In this document: in pieces, positions 23,401 to 33,704 of the stretch
How the letters are laid out: each line of letters opens with the position of its first letter
Position numbering within the stretch: position 1 is the stretch's first letter
Source of the DNA: Tubiluchus corallicola
Lineage: Eukaryota; Priapulida; Priapulimorpha; Priapulimorphida; Tubiluchidae
NCBI GenBank assembly: GCA_030141605.1
Contig: JAQGDQ010000069.1
Coordinates: 1 to 64,000 of the forward strand
Length of the DNA stretch: 64,000 nt
Direction of reading: 5' to 3'
Notes under the pieces: model-generated
Seen by the model: only the letters and a program-made list of their open reading frames with translations
The model's database searches: none
Told to the model about the DNA's origin: nothing
Made by a program: the position numbers and the translations under genes

Positions 23401-26400
23401 CTCTGAACAAAACTGCTTGGAACTGTGCCAGTCAACACTTTGAACAACACTGCTTGGAACTGTGCCAATTAACATTTTGAAAAAAACTGCTTGGAACTGT
23501 GCCAATTAACATTTTGAACAGAACTGCTTGGACCTGTGCCAATTAACATTTTGAACAAAGCTGCTTGGAACTGTACGAATTAACACTCTGAACAAAACTG
23601 CTTGGAACTGTGCCAGTTAACATTTTGAACAACACTGCTTGGAACTGTGCCAATTAACATTTTGAACAAAACTGCTTGGAACTGTGCCAATTAACACTTT
23701 GAACAGAACTGCTTCGAACTGTGCCGACTAACACTTTGAACAAGACTGCCACTTATTACCATTTATTATGATCTAATGTGGTGTCCTGATGAACTAAAGT
23801 AATTTCAAACAAAATAAATAGGAAACTGTTTCTCACTTCGTGACTGTGAACCAACTAAATTAGTGTTAGTTCTGTATCCAGCTGCAGCCTCATTTGCTAT
23901 AGCAGATAAAGATCGCTCTGATAACGCTGTACGTTTTGGTTCCAAATGATTACCCATTACGTATTTTCTCTCTACAAAAAAAACAACACGCAACAGTTTA
24001 CTGCCAATTACCAAACATAATTTACCTCTATTTACCAAACACAACTAAATAACCTGTTTTGTACTCATCAAAACATACATCGAAACTTACAAAGTGCGTA
24101 CACTGCAGATATAAATAAACAATAAAGTACGGGAGCATATAACATTACAAAAAAAATGCATTACACTCTGTAGGCACACTGATTTGCAAATTCAACTGCT
24201 AAAGTGCTGAATATAAATATGACTAATTTCTACGGTGCCATTTTTTGGTCTCCTTAATACATCTCTGCACTAAGTGAAATATGTGTACATTTAGATCATG
24301 GCTTAGTTGCAAATTACCATATAGAAAAGTTGATATTTTACTCTGTGAATTGAAATTATTGAAATTAAAAGCTATAGTATTTAGAAGTAAATAAATCATA
24401 ATCATTGAGTTTTCGATGAAGTTGGTTTCTACTCACGTACAACAGACTGTACGTGAATCACCAAATCTTCATAGCTAGAACCGAGCTTTTATGTGAGGTA
24501 AAGCTTTCAATGCTGTAAGACTCTCTCTGTAAGAAGCAATGAACTGTTTGCTTCGAAACATTTTGGCAACTATTTTTCATATTTGGACAATAATGCGCAT
24601 GAAAACCCTTACAACAAACGCATTTGCTCTCGGAAAGCAGGCTACGATGGTTGCATTCGCAGCAAGCTGCAAAATAAGACCATTAGATGCCTGATGCATT
24701 AAAAGTCTAAGTTATTACATGTTTTGCTAGCATTTCTTGAAGCAGTGCTTCATTTTAGAAAGTGCTTCACCTTTCTTTCATTTTTATTATAAGTAAACAA
24801 TATCAGTTTTTGTATAATTATGTACTGATATATTCGTATATGGAACAAATCCTGGTTCCTAGCAATAGTTGAAAATACTCACTTTCAGCTCTGTTGTTAT
24901 TAATAGCCTGCAGTGGCTTGTCCAGTTCCAATGATCCTGAAAAATTATAACACACAAACTTGTTAGTTAGTTTGTTTGTTTATTTATTGACATTAAGTCA
25001 CAGAAAAAATACACTATAAAATTAACAATCTTACAATAAATATCCATCTTGTAAGCTACACAATTAAAGTGTGTACCAAATTAATTTTTTCATTAAACGT
25101 AAATCTACTTTTTCATTTAAATAAATTTAAAACTTTGTACGGAAGCAAAAATTTGTTGAGTTTATTAAATCAAACATATTATTAATGGATTGGTGTCTAA
25201 AATGTTCAGTAAGCTGACAATCTAACAATACATGTTTTTGATCTTGTATATCTCTGCCATATGTACAAAGTCTTTGATTATCTGGAATTCTATTCCATCA
25301 ACCAGTTTCCACTTTTAGACGATGGGATGACAATCTCATACGTGAATCTGTTATTCTATAACATTCTAACGAACAAAGTTTGTAGTATAAAAAGCATCGA
25401 CAGACAATCGTGGATTCATCTTCCTGAGATAATATTGTTTACACTCTTGGTCTGTATCATATGTATCATATGTAGAGTTACAAGAAAACTTATGCACACT
25501 TAAAAAAGTATTATAAAAATGACTAAAGGAATTAAATTTCTTTATGAAACATGAGTCAATGGCACAACACAAGTATACAAGTTTACTCATTTTAACCTAT
25601 ACAGATTGCACACACTGCACGTTATAGAGCAAACATCAACAATGAAAATAATACCATTTTCTCTGTGAAGTTATTTTCATCAAAAAGTGAAGTAAAGTAT
25701 AAAATCATAATGCGAAATTTAGTTTACATTCTTATGAACATATTGGGAAGAACAAGGGCGTATCAAGACTTTACGACACCCTAGGCTGATAGTTCTGCCC
25801 CCCTCCCCACATCTCTATTGTGAATTTAAGGTTACTCAAGTAATGAACAGGTTAAGCAATTCCTTGTGATGTATTAGAAACACTATTAACCTAGTTTCTA
25901 CATGGTCATTATAATTACATGTATTTGCACAGCGCTTATACTCAAGCAGGCTGCACAACTGCTTGTTGTGTAAGACCTTGCACCTGTTCGTTATGTGGCA
26001 CTTATATTAAAAGCTGTTCTCAGTAACTACCAGTGGTGTGTGACAAAAATGTGCTCTTTACATGAATATGAAAGTATATATATTTTCCAAGGAGAATAAG
26101 AAAATTTTTTCTAAAATGTGAGACCCTCAAACTTAGGCGCCCTAGGCTATAGCCTAGTTAGCCTATTGGTTAATATGCCCCTGAGGAAGAACTGGTGCAG
26201 GAAAAAGATACAATGAACGCGAAAACAGAAAACAGTGTGTAAAATTTTTTTGATCCAATATATTTGAAATTGTGATTACAACTAGTTAATAGTAATTACG
26301 GTACTAAAAATAAATAAAACTTACGACGCTCCAACAGTTCAGTAATACCGGCGCTGTCAGCTTCTAATTCCATTTTGAATTTTGACAGCTCTTGATCCAG

Positions 26401-27939
26401 CTTACGTAAATGTCTGTCCACCTGAAGTATCATGACGCAATATTAATGACAGGCCTCTTCCTAACAGACTACGCAGTAATGTAACGAATGAAAAATTACA
26501 TAGTTTTGATGGTAATCACTTCTTATTTTTATATGTACTAATCTACTCTACATCTTAGAAAAATCTTACAAGAAAAACTGTTTTTATGCACTTTCATTTT
26601 TAAATGACTGAATTAAAATGGCACTCAACAGACCAAGGTTTGATTTTCTATCGTTTCACCATTTGTGGAATTAATGTTAGCCATAAGCTTGAATAGGCAA
26701 AGGCTAAAAAGTCCCTAAATAAATTGGAGATCATATGGCAACATTTATACGAATGGTCTGTAAAAGTTTTAACCAAATCGCGGTGTCAAAAACACAATGA
26801 AAGCTTAGGTGGATTTATGAAAAGAACCTAAGAACAATAGCAATTACCAGATCATAAACTTGTGTAGTTATTTGAACTTTGTCATCAGCATCTTCCAACG
26901 CCTTGTAATAGTCCTAGAAAAAACAACTTACTTTTAAAGCCAACATTATATTTTACAGTCAAACGACATGAGGCACTAATTAAGATGGATTCCCTGTAAA
27001 TATTATTCCTTACTTTCAATTCTCAACTGGCATATAAATTTCAAATATCAAATAGTAATCCATATTTGAATAATAAATTAACTAGCAATTTCTTTAGTCT
27101 AAGTAGATATAACTTAAGCAGAATTAACTGTATAACATCACAGTAGAAAAATAAGCTATAGATTCAGGTCCAATATGTTCATGTGTGCAAGTTTGCTAGG
27201 ACATGAATCATTCTGTCACTTTTTGACATCTCCTTATGGGAGAATGGAAATTATTTGAAGGTCTGTAAGTTAATTAACCCAATTAATTTATAAAGCAACA
27301 GCACGGCAAATACCAAGAAGCAAGCTCTAAGATGAGGTATAAAGAGGTCCTCCAAAAGCCTTATATTTATTGGGCTTTTAAAGTACTGCAGAGTAATAAC
27401 TTTCCAAACAAACTGACAAAAACAAGGTTAGTACTGAATGCATGCTTCGCCTGCTAACCGGACAAATCAGACAAAAATTTTTGAATGGGTTCATACAAAC
27501 AAATGCCGACTATCAAACGGTTTTGGAGCATTCGGGCTTACTTAAATAACTAATGAGCACTTAGATTAGTGAGTTTTCTGTCGCAAGTTTTCTCTCTGAG
27601 AGTAAGCTCAAAGTGAGAATGGCCTAGTGAGTTACCGTTGCTAACTTTTTGCAAACTTGCCGACAGTTGATGCTCTTCAGTTTGAACATGTGAGTTAGTT
27701 GGTGAACTATCGCAAATTTATTTGGCAAGAAAACCCCCTAGTCTAAAAGAGCTGCAAGTGTCATTGTTACATATACATAGTATTCTGTCCTACCTGCTTA
27801 ATTCTGTCGAATTGTTCATCTTTTGCTTTCTGATCCAAGTTGCTGCTCTTACAAGCTACGAAAAATTTTTTCACTCGATCTTCTAAACTATCCACTGTAT
27901 CTAAAATACAAAGCAAGAACCTAATTAATTATATGTGTG

Positions 27940-27971
<32 letters not shown>

Positions 27972-30209
27972 TGTGTTTGTGTGTGTGTGTAATAGAATAT
28001 AACAGATTATTTATAAGCCTAACTGTATAAATTTGAATCATTGTTTGTAGAGAATGTGGATATTTAGAGAAAACACACAAATATTAAAAAAAATTATAGA
28101 TTAATTTAGAAAATTTAGTAAACAGTCAGCTGATACTTAATAAGTTAAACTGCATCAGAACTATATAATAATATTTGGAGACAGGAAAAAAGACTGACTA
28201 ATTCTACTGGTATTTTAAACCAACCAGTAAAAAAATCTTAGGACTGTTTGTTTGGCAGCAGTTAGAAACTGCCTCCTTATCAGGCAGTCACTATCTTTGT
28301 TGCCATATTTGTTTTGTTTACAGTGTATCTTTATGTCACATACTTGACTGATTATCACTGATTGGTAAACAGCAGCATGAATTTAAATTTGGTAAAAAAA
28401 ACAGAGAATTTGGTAGCCATTTCATACTTTGCAAATTTTCATACTGGTTAACATAATGACGCTGCCTAAAAGAGCTTAGTAATCCCACACACTGAGGCAA
28501 ATGTACGGGGAAAATCAAACACTACCAATGTAGACAACTATCGGATGACACAAACATTTGAGATCACATAAAGACAAAAAAGTGCTGAAACTAGGCAGAG
28601 TTATGGACATGGAGGTCTACTCCATTAAATACCAGTTTACAGGCTTACTTCTTTCATTTTTTGCTGGCTTGTTAATTGCATAAACCTGTTTGTTTGTGAA
28701 GCACTATCTGCCAGTTGTTTGTTTGTTTACTTTAATAAAGCAGAAAATGTTCCTAGGATCTACAGCACTGCCAGTACGGCCCAAGGCCTCTTACATAAAT
28801 TCGCACATATATCAGGGAAAAACCAGGATATAAACTTACTTTGTACTTGTAAATCCAGTTCACGGATTTCTGTGAATCTGTCCCTCAGCTCCTCCGGGAG
28901 TTGCTCTATCACTAGAACGAAAAACGTAAGAAAACCTTATAAGAACACTAGTGTCATTACGGGCATCTAGGTAAACAGAAGCAGAACAAAACCAGAGCTC
29001 CAACTGTATCTCGGTCTGGGATAGACAAAATTTTTTCAAGATTTGGATGTAGATAAACAGCACTTGTTTAGTTTTCATCACAGACAAAGCTATCTTCACA
29101 ATTTCTTCATTGAAGCATTCTCTCAGATTTTCTAGTTGGCTCTCCACTATTATTTCCACTGCAAAGTTCGTATATGACAAAACTATTGTTTTTCTGGCAT
29201 ATTACGAAGAATTCACAAACAACAGATTTTCGCAATATCCACATAACTGAAGCACCACCATTAGCCATTTTACTGTTATTATGGATGCAAACTTTGGCTT
29301 CTACCATAAGTATTCGGGTATTGTCATCATATCACCATCAGTGAGGATTATTATAATGTTATTTTACAGGCATGAGCTTATTATTTCTTCGTTGGATAAA
29401 AGATTTATCTAATCATTTTAATGAAAGCATGAAATATTGCAGTAAACACGTAAGTTGTAGAGTTCAACAGTTGTGATTTATTACTAATGATTGCCAATGC
29501 ATTTGCAAAAGGTGTGCTGGATACTTTAGGCAACACTAAATTTCTAGGAATCTTTTGCATGACTTTAAGCAAGGACTGTTCAGTTGCTTACCAGGACACT
29601 TTTACCAGAACCGGACAAAACCCAAAACCAATAATTCCACTTTCCTAACAACCCTAGCTGAGAGTTTAAATATTTTCATATTTTAAGCCACAGAGTTAAA
29701 ATAATTGGTGTCAATTTCTTCATAGAACAAAAAAGTCCGCATTACGATGTGGCTTACTGTAAATTGCAGAAAACTGTTGTAAAACTAAATTTATTGATTA
29801 TAATTATGTATGCCACTGAGTAATTGTGTATTTTTTACTGGTTTTGTGAAGTGCTCATGAATATGAGTGCCTGCATTAATGATGTGCAGTTACAGATTTT
29901 TTTAAGTAGTATTGCCCTATAATTATGTATGAATGATTATATCACTATGTGTATTAGTACACTGCGTGGCATGTTCGCGCTTCATCGACAACACCGTGTA
30001 CTGTGGGGGTGCCGTTGACCAGAGTAAGGTGTGTCGCTCCACGGTACACAGCAAGGTCACATACGAGAATGTCGAGCAAGCGTGAACGTCCAAAATATGC
30101 TGCTGGTATTTTCGTTTATTTGGAATTCAAAAACACGTTAACAACCGAATCTGCCATCTATAAAAGCAATACTGTACTTACTTTCTAAGTAGTCTTCCAG
30201 ATAAAGCAT
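17496..30209 (-). CDS. ING3: ING3, inhibitor of growth protein 3 (PHD-finger chromatin reader)
   Basis: Exons (minus): 30209-30182, 28911-28840, 27900-27794, 26913-26848, 26421-26325, 24936-24883, 23971-23837, 22517-22417, 19595-19450, 18336-18129, 17645-17496; 387 aa with all phases consistent (human 418). The N-terminus MLYLEDYLE and [16 protein letters not shown], then [13 protein letters not shown] and [21 protein letters not shown], is the ING coiled-coil domain. A basic linker AEKRKY and the block [14 protein letters not shown] are ING3-specific. The C-terminal PHD finger has [26 protein letters not shown], then [12 protein letters not shown] and KGKWYCPSC: a complete C4HC3 set. In other animals ING3 is a subunit of the NuA4/TIP60 acetyltransferase complex and its PHD binds H3K4me3. 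The tail [16 protein letters not shown] is short and charged. Two further candidate exons (20103-20141, 24458-24666) are listed separately. Confidence 0.95.
19647..19901. repeat. Probable MITE with ACAGGRTG termini
   Basis: The left end ACAGGATGTTCCAAAAGAAA has an imperfect inverted partner at the right end (reverse complement ACAGGGTGCTGCAAAAGAAA, about 19882-19901). A related left end occurs at about 48390 (ACAGGGTGTTTCCAAAGAAA). No clear target duplication. Confidence 0.45.
19926..20056. repeat. Dispersed repeat, copy 1 (partner at 21925-22050)
   Basis: A block with CCTTCCTTCAA, then ACATTT/ACATAT and CATT(A)GC(T)AAGGCTT, ends TTTTCC(CC/CT)GAA(A/G)ACTTATT. It recurs diverged at 21925-22050 in the same ING3 intron. 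Unclassified. Confidence 0.4.
20103..20141 (-). other. ING3: Candidate 39-nt exon of ING3
   Basis: A 39-nt phase-0 block with acceptor TTTTTAG and donor GTCAGT would encode [13 protein letters not shown] between exon 8 (…AATQQ) and exon 9 (LQAGRR…). Including it gives 400 aa. The splice sites are acceptable, but the peptide is not recognisably conserved. Confidence 0.4.
20251..20924. repeat. Minisatellite, 26-bp unit, about 26 copies
   Basis: Tandem array with unit CATGTATGTATTTAAGTT plus ATTTACAG, nearly homogeneous with a few single-base variants and one shortened copy. It lies in the ING3 intron about 110 bases from the acceptor of the candidate 39-nt exon. Homogeneity suggests recent expansion. 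Confidence 0.97.
21822..21901. repeat. Two-copy 40-bp tandem duplication
   Basis: Two adjacent, essentially identical 40-bp copies starting TAACAATCTTGTCATGCTG. It lies within the ING3 intron. Confidence 0.9.
21925..22050. repeat. Dispersed repeat, copy 2 (partner at 19926-20056)
   Basis: Diverged relative of 19926-20056, as described there. Confidence 0.4.
23001..23750. repeat. Minisatellite, 37-bp unit, about 20 copies
   Basis: Tandem units built on CTGTGCCAATTAACA, CTCTGAACAAAA and CTGCTTGGAA. Copies differ at fixed positions (GTACC/GTGCC/GTGAC; CACT/CATT; CTC/CTT/TTT) in a patchy order that suggests repeated unequal exchange. Located in the ING3 intron about 90 bases from the donor side of exon 23971-23837. 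Confidence 0.97.
24458..24666 (-). other. Candidate alternative ING3 exon with Cys-rich motif, or pseudo-exon
   Basis: After a good acceptor (TTATTTTGCAG, ending 24667), a minus-strand open stretch begins TCCECNHRS when joined to ING3 exon 6 (phase 1), so the phase fits. It continues [15 protein letters not shown], a C-x2-C, C-x2-C, H/C pattern like half of a zinc finger. A TGA at 24460-24458 ends it 69 codons later. If used, it would give a truncated ING3 without the PHD finger. It could also be a relic of another gene. Nothing else supports use. Confidence 0.3.
24955..25600 (-). mobile_element. LINE C-terminal fragment with 3' tail
   Basis: On the minus strand, [27 protein letters not shown] and [18 protein letters not shown] match the typical cysteine-containing C-terminus of LINE reverse transcriptases. 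Stops and frameshifts interrupt the upstream part (25590-25366). A 3' UTR and an ACAAACAAACTAACTAAC-type tail follow near 24960. Dead copy inside an ING3 intron. Confidence 0.7.
25753..26183. mobile_element. 431-bp hAT-like MITE
   Basis: Ends CAAGGGCGTAT and (reverse complement) CAGGGGCATAT form inverted repeats. Flanks GGGAAGAA (25745-25752) and AGGAAGAA (26184-26191) match in 7 of 8 positions, as an aged hAT 8-bp target duplication would. No coding content. Confidence 0.6.
27933..27990. repeat. TG/TGCG microsatellite
   Basis: Run of TG dinucleotides with an internal GCGT block and another TG run, placed 33 bases beyond an ING3 exon acceptor on the upstream intron side. Confidence 0.95.
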
Positions 30210-30911
30210 GTTCTTCTAAATTAAGTAACAACTAAACAAAACGTGAACACTGCAAAAAAATTTATAACAAAATCTGTATACTCACAACAAATACAGCAGC
30301 TCAGTAACCGAATTTGCAAAAAGCGTAAACTTTTATTCATCAAATAAGTTTCTTCACAGTTGGCTTTAAACAACATGGGTTTTGACGCCATTCTAGTGTA
30401 GTGTTCATAGTCGTGAGTAGAATGCAATTTGCTCGATAGAAAACAGTATCATTAGCGAACATTTTAGCCGTCAAAACTCAAAGCCGCATTGCCAGGAAGC
30501 GTATTGACGTGGACAATTATATAATAATTAATTATGTAATTATATAATAATAACTATATAATAATAATAACAACAATAATATAAGTAATAATATTTTGCT
30601 GCTTGAGAGTAAGAACTGTTTAAATGACCTTTTTCAAGAGTGAATTATGGCCACAGTTTACATCAGAACCATTACATCCATAAGTCATCATAACATATTC
30701 TAGTGCTGCTATCCTATTTTAACAGTTATAATTAGATTACATTTCCACACTTGTAACTGCACATTGCATAAAGTGCTCAGTGCAAAAATGTTGCATTTGC
30801 CACATCAAGAATGTGTAATATGTTCAGTACAAAAGAAGTATATCTGCAACAATGAAACACCACTAATTTTTCAGATTTTAACTGCTGGTATGTTTCTCTA
30901 CCATCCTGGAT

Positions 30912-31320
30912 CAGGACCGTAGTCGGCTTTTGAAAAGTGGTCCGGTAACAGATACGGAACAGGTAGAAAAAGAATACAGCAGCAACATATAGAAGAGTAT
31001 ATTATAATTTATAATACAGAGTTATAACATAATAGAGCACTACACATACTCAATGATGACATGATTGATTAAAACTTCCCAAACACACATCTGTGCCGCT
31101 CATTTCTAGCAGTAAACTCGTTCGCAATTTCCTTCAGGTCGAGAGCGTCTGTTCTATCCATATGTACATGCAAAGTCATGAGATTGTTCAGTCTAGTTTG
31201 AGTTATCGTACTCCGCAAATAAGTTTTTACTCTACGCAGGGCTGAGAATGTCTAGGCACGTATGGCAGAAAAATTGGTCTGGCCATGGCCAGACCGGCCG
31301 GACCGCCGACTACGGCCTTG
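30912..31320 (-). mobile_element. hAT-like element, copy 1, with transposase C-terminal relic
   Basis: A 409-bp insert flanked by the 5-bp direct repeat TGGAT (30907-30911, 31321-31325). Ends: CAGGACCGTAGTCGGC and, as reverse complement, CAAGGCCGTAGTCGGC. The minus strand (about 31236-31051) is open for about 62 codons to a stop: TFSALRRVKTYLRST, RLNNLMTLHVHMDR, LDLKEIANEF, RCVFGKF. This is the C-terminal dimerisation region typical of hAT/ZMYM-like transposases. Copy 2 is at 46462-46851. Confidence 0.8.
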
Positions 31321-32429
31321 TGGATATAGTATATTTTTATTTGTGCTACGATAATTAACCACTTCTATGCTCATTGTTCACTCGTAACCACCTGTCAAGA
31401 CTTGCTGTGCACATGCTGTTTAACTTTATAAGCTCTAAGCATATTATTTTCGAAACTGTGACCCCAGTGTAACTTGCATTAATATTGCAAATTAATAATA
31501 AAACAGATACAAAGACAGAAAAAAATTCGTGTATCGGCAATAGCAAATGTATACTAGTCAACATATGAGCACTGCATATACCACAAAAACAAAATTGCCA
31601 ATTTGCCAAAAGTTATCATAATACTAAACTTAATGAAAGTTTTGACATATATTATACAAAATCCACAAAGTTAAAGCAGTTTTGAGAACTAGTCTTTTAC
31701 AGGAGACTGCCAATTCTTCTTCGTCATTCTCTCAGAAAATGCTTGAATGCAAATGTTCTTGCTCTCATGCAACCCCTTGGCCATTAACTCATGTTATTAT
31801 ACGTTGCTTGGTTTGGGAAAGTGGACCAAGATTATACTAACCAGTCAGGCTTTAAAATTGACATAAAGTTCTTGCTTCGTGCCAATCTGCACGGCATGTG
31901 CGATTGTGCTTGTCAGTGAAAAGTTGTAAACAAACGAAGTCAAGACTTATGTACTGTTCAATTCAATTAAATTTTTTAAAACTTGCCAGAGTAAGTGAAA
32001 ATGTACAACATTTTATTGCTTATTTCTCACAGTGTTTGACTACTGTAAGATGTTGCTTACACTATGCTCCTTGATAAAAAAATAATGCTTTCCAATGTAT
32101 TAAATACCAGTTAAATAACTGTTCTACTTCTAGTCTGAAGAATGTTTGCCATGAAAACCTCAAGTGAAATGCATAAGCAACAACTGGCTAGTCTTTACAG
32201 TTATATATTCATTTATATTTGTCATTCAGTTGCAGCGCAAAGCCAGTTTTGAAGCACTGAACAAGTTAAATGGGACTGCCATTATAACGTAATCAGCAGA
32301 AGCAAATGTTTGCTTTTAATATTGGCACAAACTTTGAAAAGTTCTAACATAAATCATTGTGTTTAGTTAGATGTTGTATAAGTCACTATAGATGAGGTGG
32401 AAATACAAGACATCTAGCAGCAAATTACA

Positions 32430-33096
32430 TTTACATGTATAGAACCAACAACAACTTATTTCCAACTTTTTTTGAAAATCCAGTCAAGATAAATGTAAAA
32501 AAATACAATACCAGACATAATGAATATATACCAAGACGTTGTAGAACAAATATGGCGAAATACTTCATCAGCTATATGGGGCCAGTCCTATGGAACAGAC
32601 TAAGCCGCAATTCGAAATGTAGTCACTCCCTTTTAACTTTTAAAAAAACCGTCAGAAAAGAAATATTTCAAAAGTATTGAAGAGTAACACAATTTGATAA
32701 TGGTAATAACCTGCATTTTTTGCTACAGTAATCTTAATGTAACGTGACTATGTTTAACAGGATACTGAACACTTTGTAACCATGATCACAGTTTTTCTTA
32801 GTTTCTCGCTCCATTTCATCTTTCATTCACTACTCCCCCCCCCATTTTTTTAAGATTTCCACATACAGTTTGGCCTGTCAAGCTATGCTTTTAGGCTCAA
32901 ACTGTATGCATCAAAAAATTATTCTGTAATGAAATTTGCACATGTATATCCCGCATTATGAAATTTCTTAATAATATTGCATTTATTCATATTTATATTT
33001 ATATTTACTCAAATGGAAAATTATCTGTATTTTAATGCTAATTGTAATGATGCAATGTGGAAAATGAATAAAACTCTTGAAACTCTTGAAACTCTT
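32430..33096 (+). mobile_element. 5'-truncated LINE: RT C-terminus, 3' UTR and tail
   Basis: The plus-strand frame 32435-32680 contains KKYNTRHNEYIPRRCRTNMA, FISYMGPVLWNRLS and LLTFKKTVRKEIF, the standard C-terminal block of CR1/L2-like RTs (tRxxxxxxP, GpxLWNxL, FKKxlk). About 380 bases of 3' UTR follow, ending in an AATAAAACTCTTG tail in which AACTCTTGA is repeated three times. Confidence 0.8.
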
Positions 33097-33704
33097 AATG
33101 TAAACATTACAGAAATTGACTAACTTCACTACACTGCACATTGCAGTTTCAGAATCACATTGTGAACTCTGACAATGCTTTTTTATTAGCGATTGCAAAC
33201 TGTGATTTGAGATATGTCTCACCTCATTCTTAATCTAAATTGTGGCTTGATAAATTTGCTGACTTTGGTTTGAGTTGTCTGTGCTGCCTCTAATTTGCTG
33301 TATTTTTAATTCATTTTTATTAACTTTTTATTGCTTGATATGTGTTTTCTTTTGTGCTAATTTATAATTTGTTTATTTGCTTGAGTGTAATATATTACGT
33401 GAGATTTTTATCTGGCCTTTGATGCCAAAAACAACTCTATCACTACTACTACTACATGTCTACTTGTGCAATGATACTTACTTAGTATACTTAGTATTTC
33501 ACCTTTTAGTTTCCAGTAATTATCTGCTACAAATGTTTTTGCACTAGTATAAAAAACTTAATAATTATACTGAAGAGACAGTATTTCCATTATTTGTAAA
33601 GACAAACTATTTTTACTGAAGAAATTAAGTCTGAAGGTCAACACAGTTATTGATGTAGTCAGCAGTTTTGCTCACTTTAACGGTATCTCTTTTTTAAAGC
33701 CAAA

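Larger units (their letters stand above)
30210..33704. other. Intergenic region between ING3 and AMT (divergent promoters)
   Basis: ING3 (-) and AMT (+) point away from each other across about 3.5 kb, so both promoters lie here. I recognised a hAT-like element (30912-31320) and a LINE 3' end (32430-33096) but no promoter motif I would defend. ORF-like stretches at 30221-30427 and 31355-31609 look spurious. Confidence 0.5.

Noticed and set aside
30003-30188. Plus-strand frame with a protein-like start ([13 protein letters not shown]) in ING3 intron 1
   Set aside because: Only about 40 codons, no domain, and antisense within an intron; unsupported.
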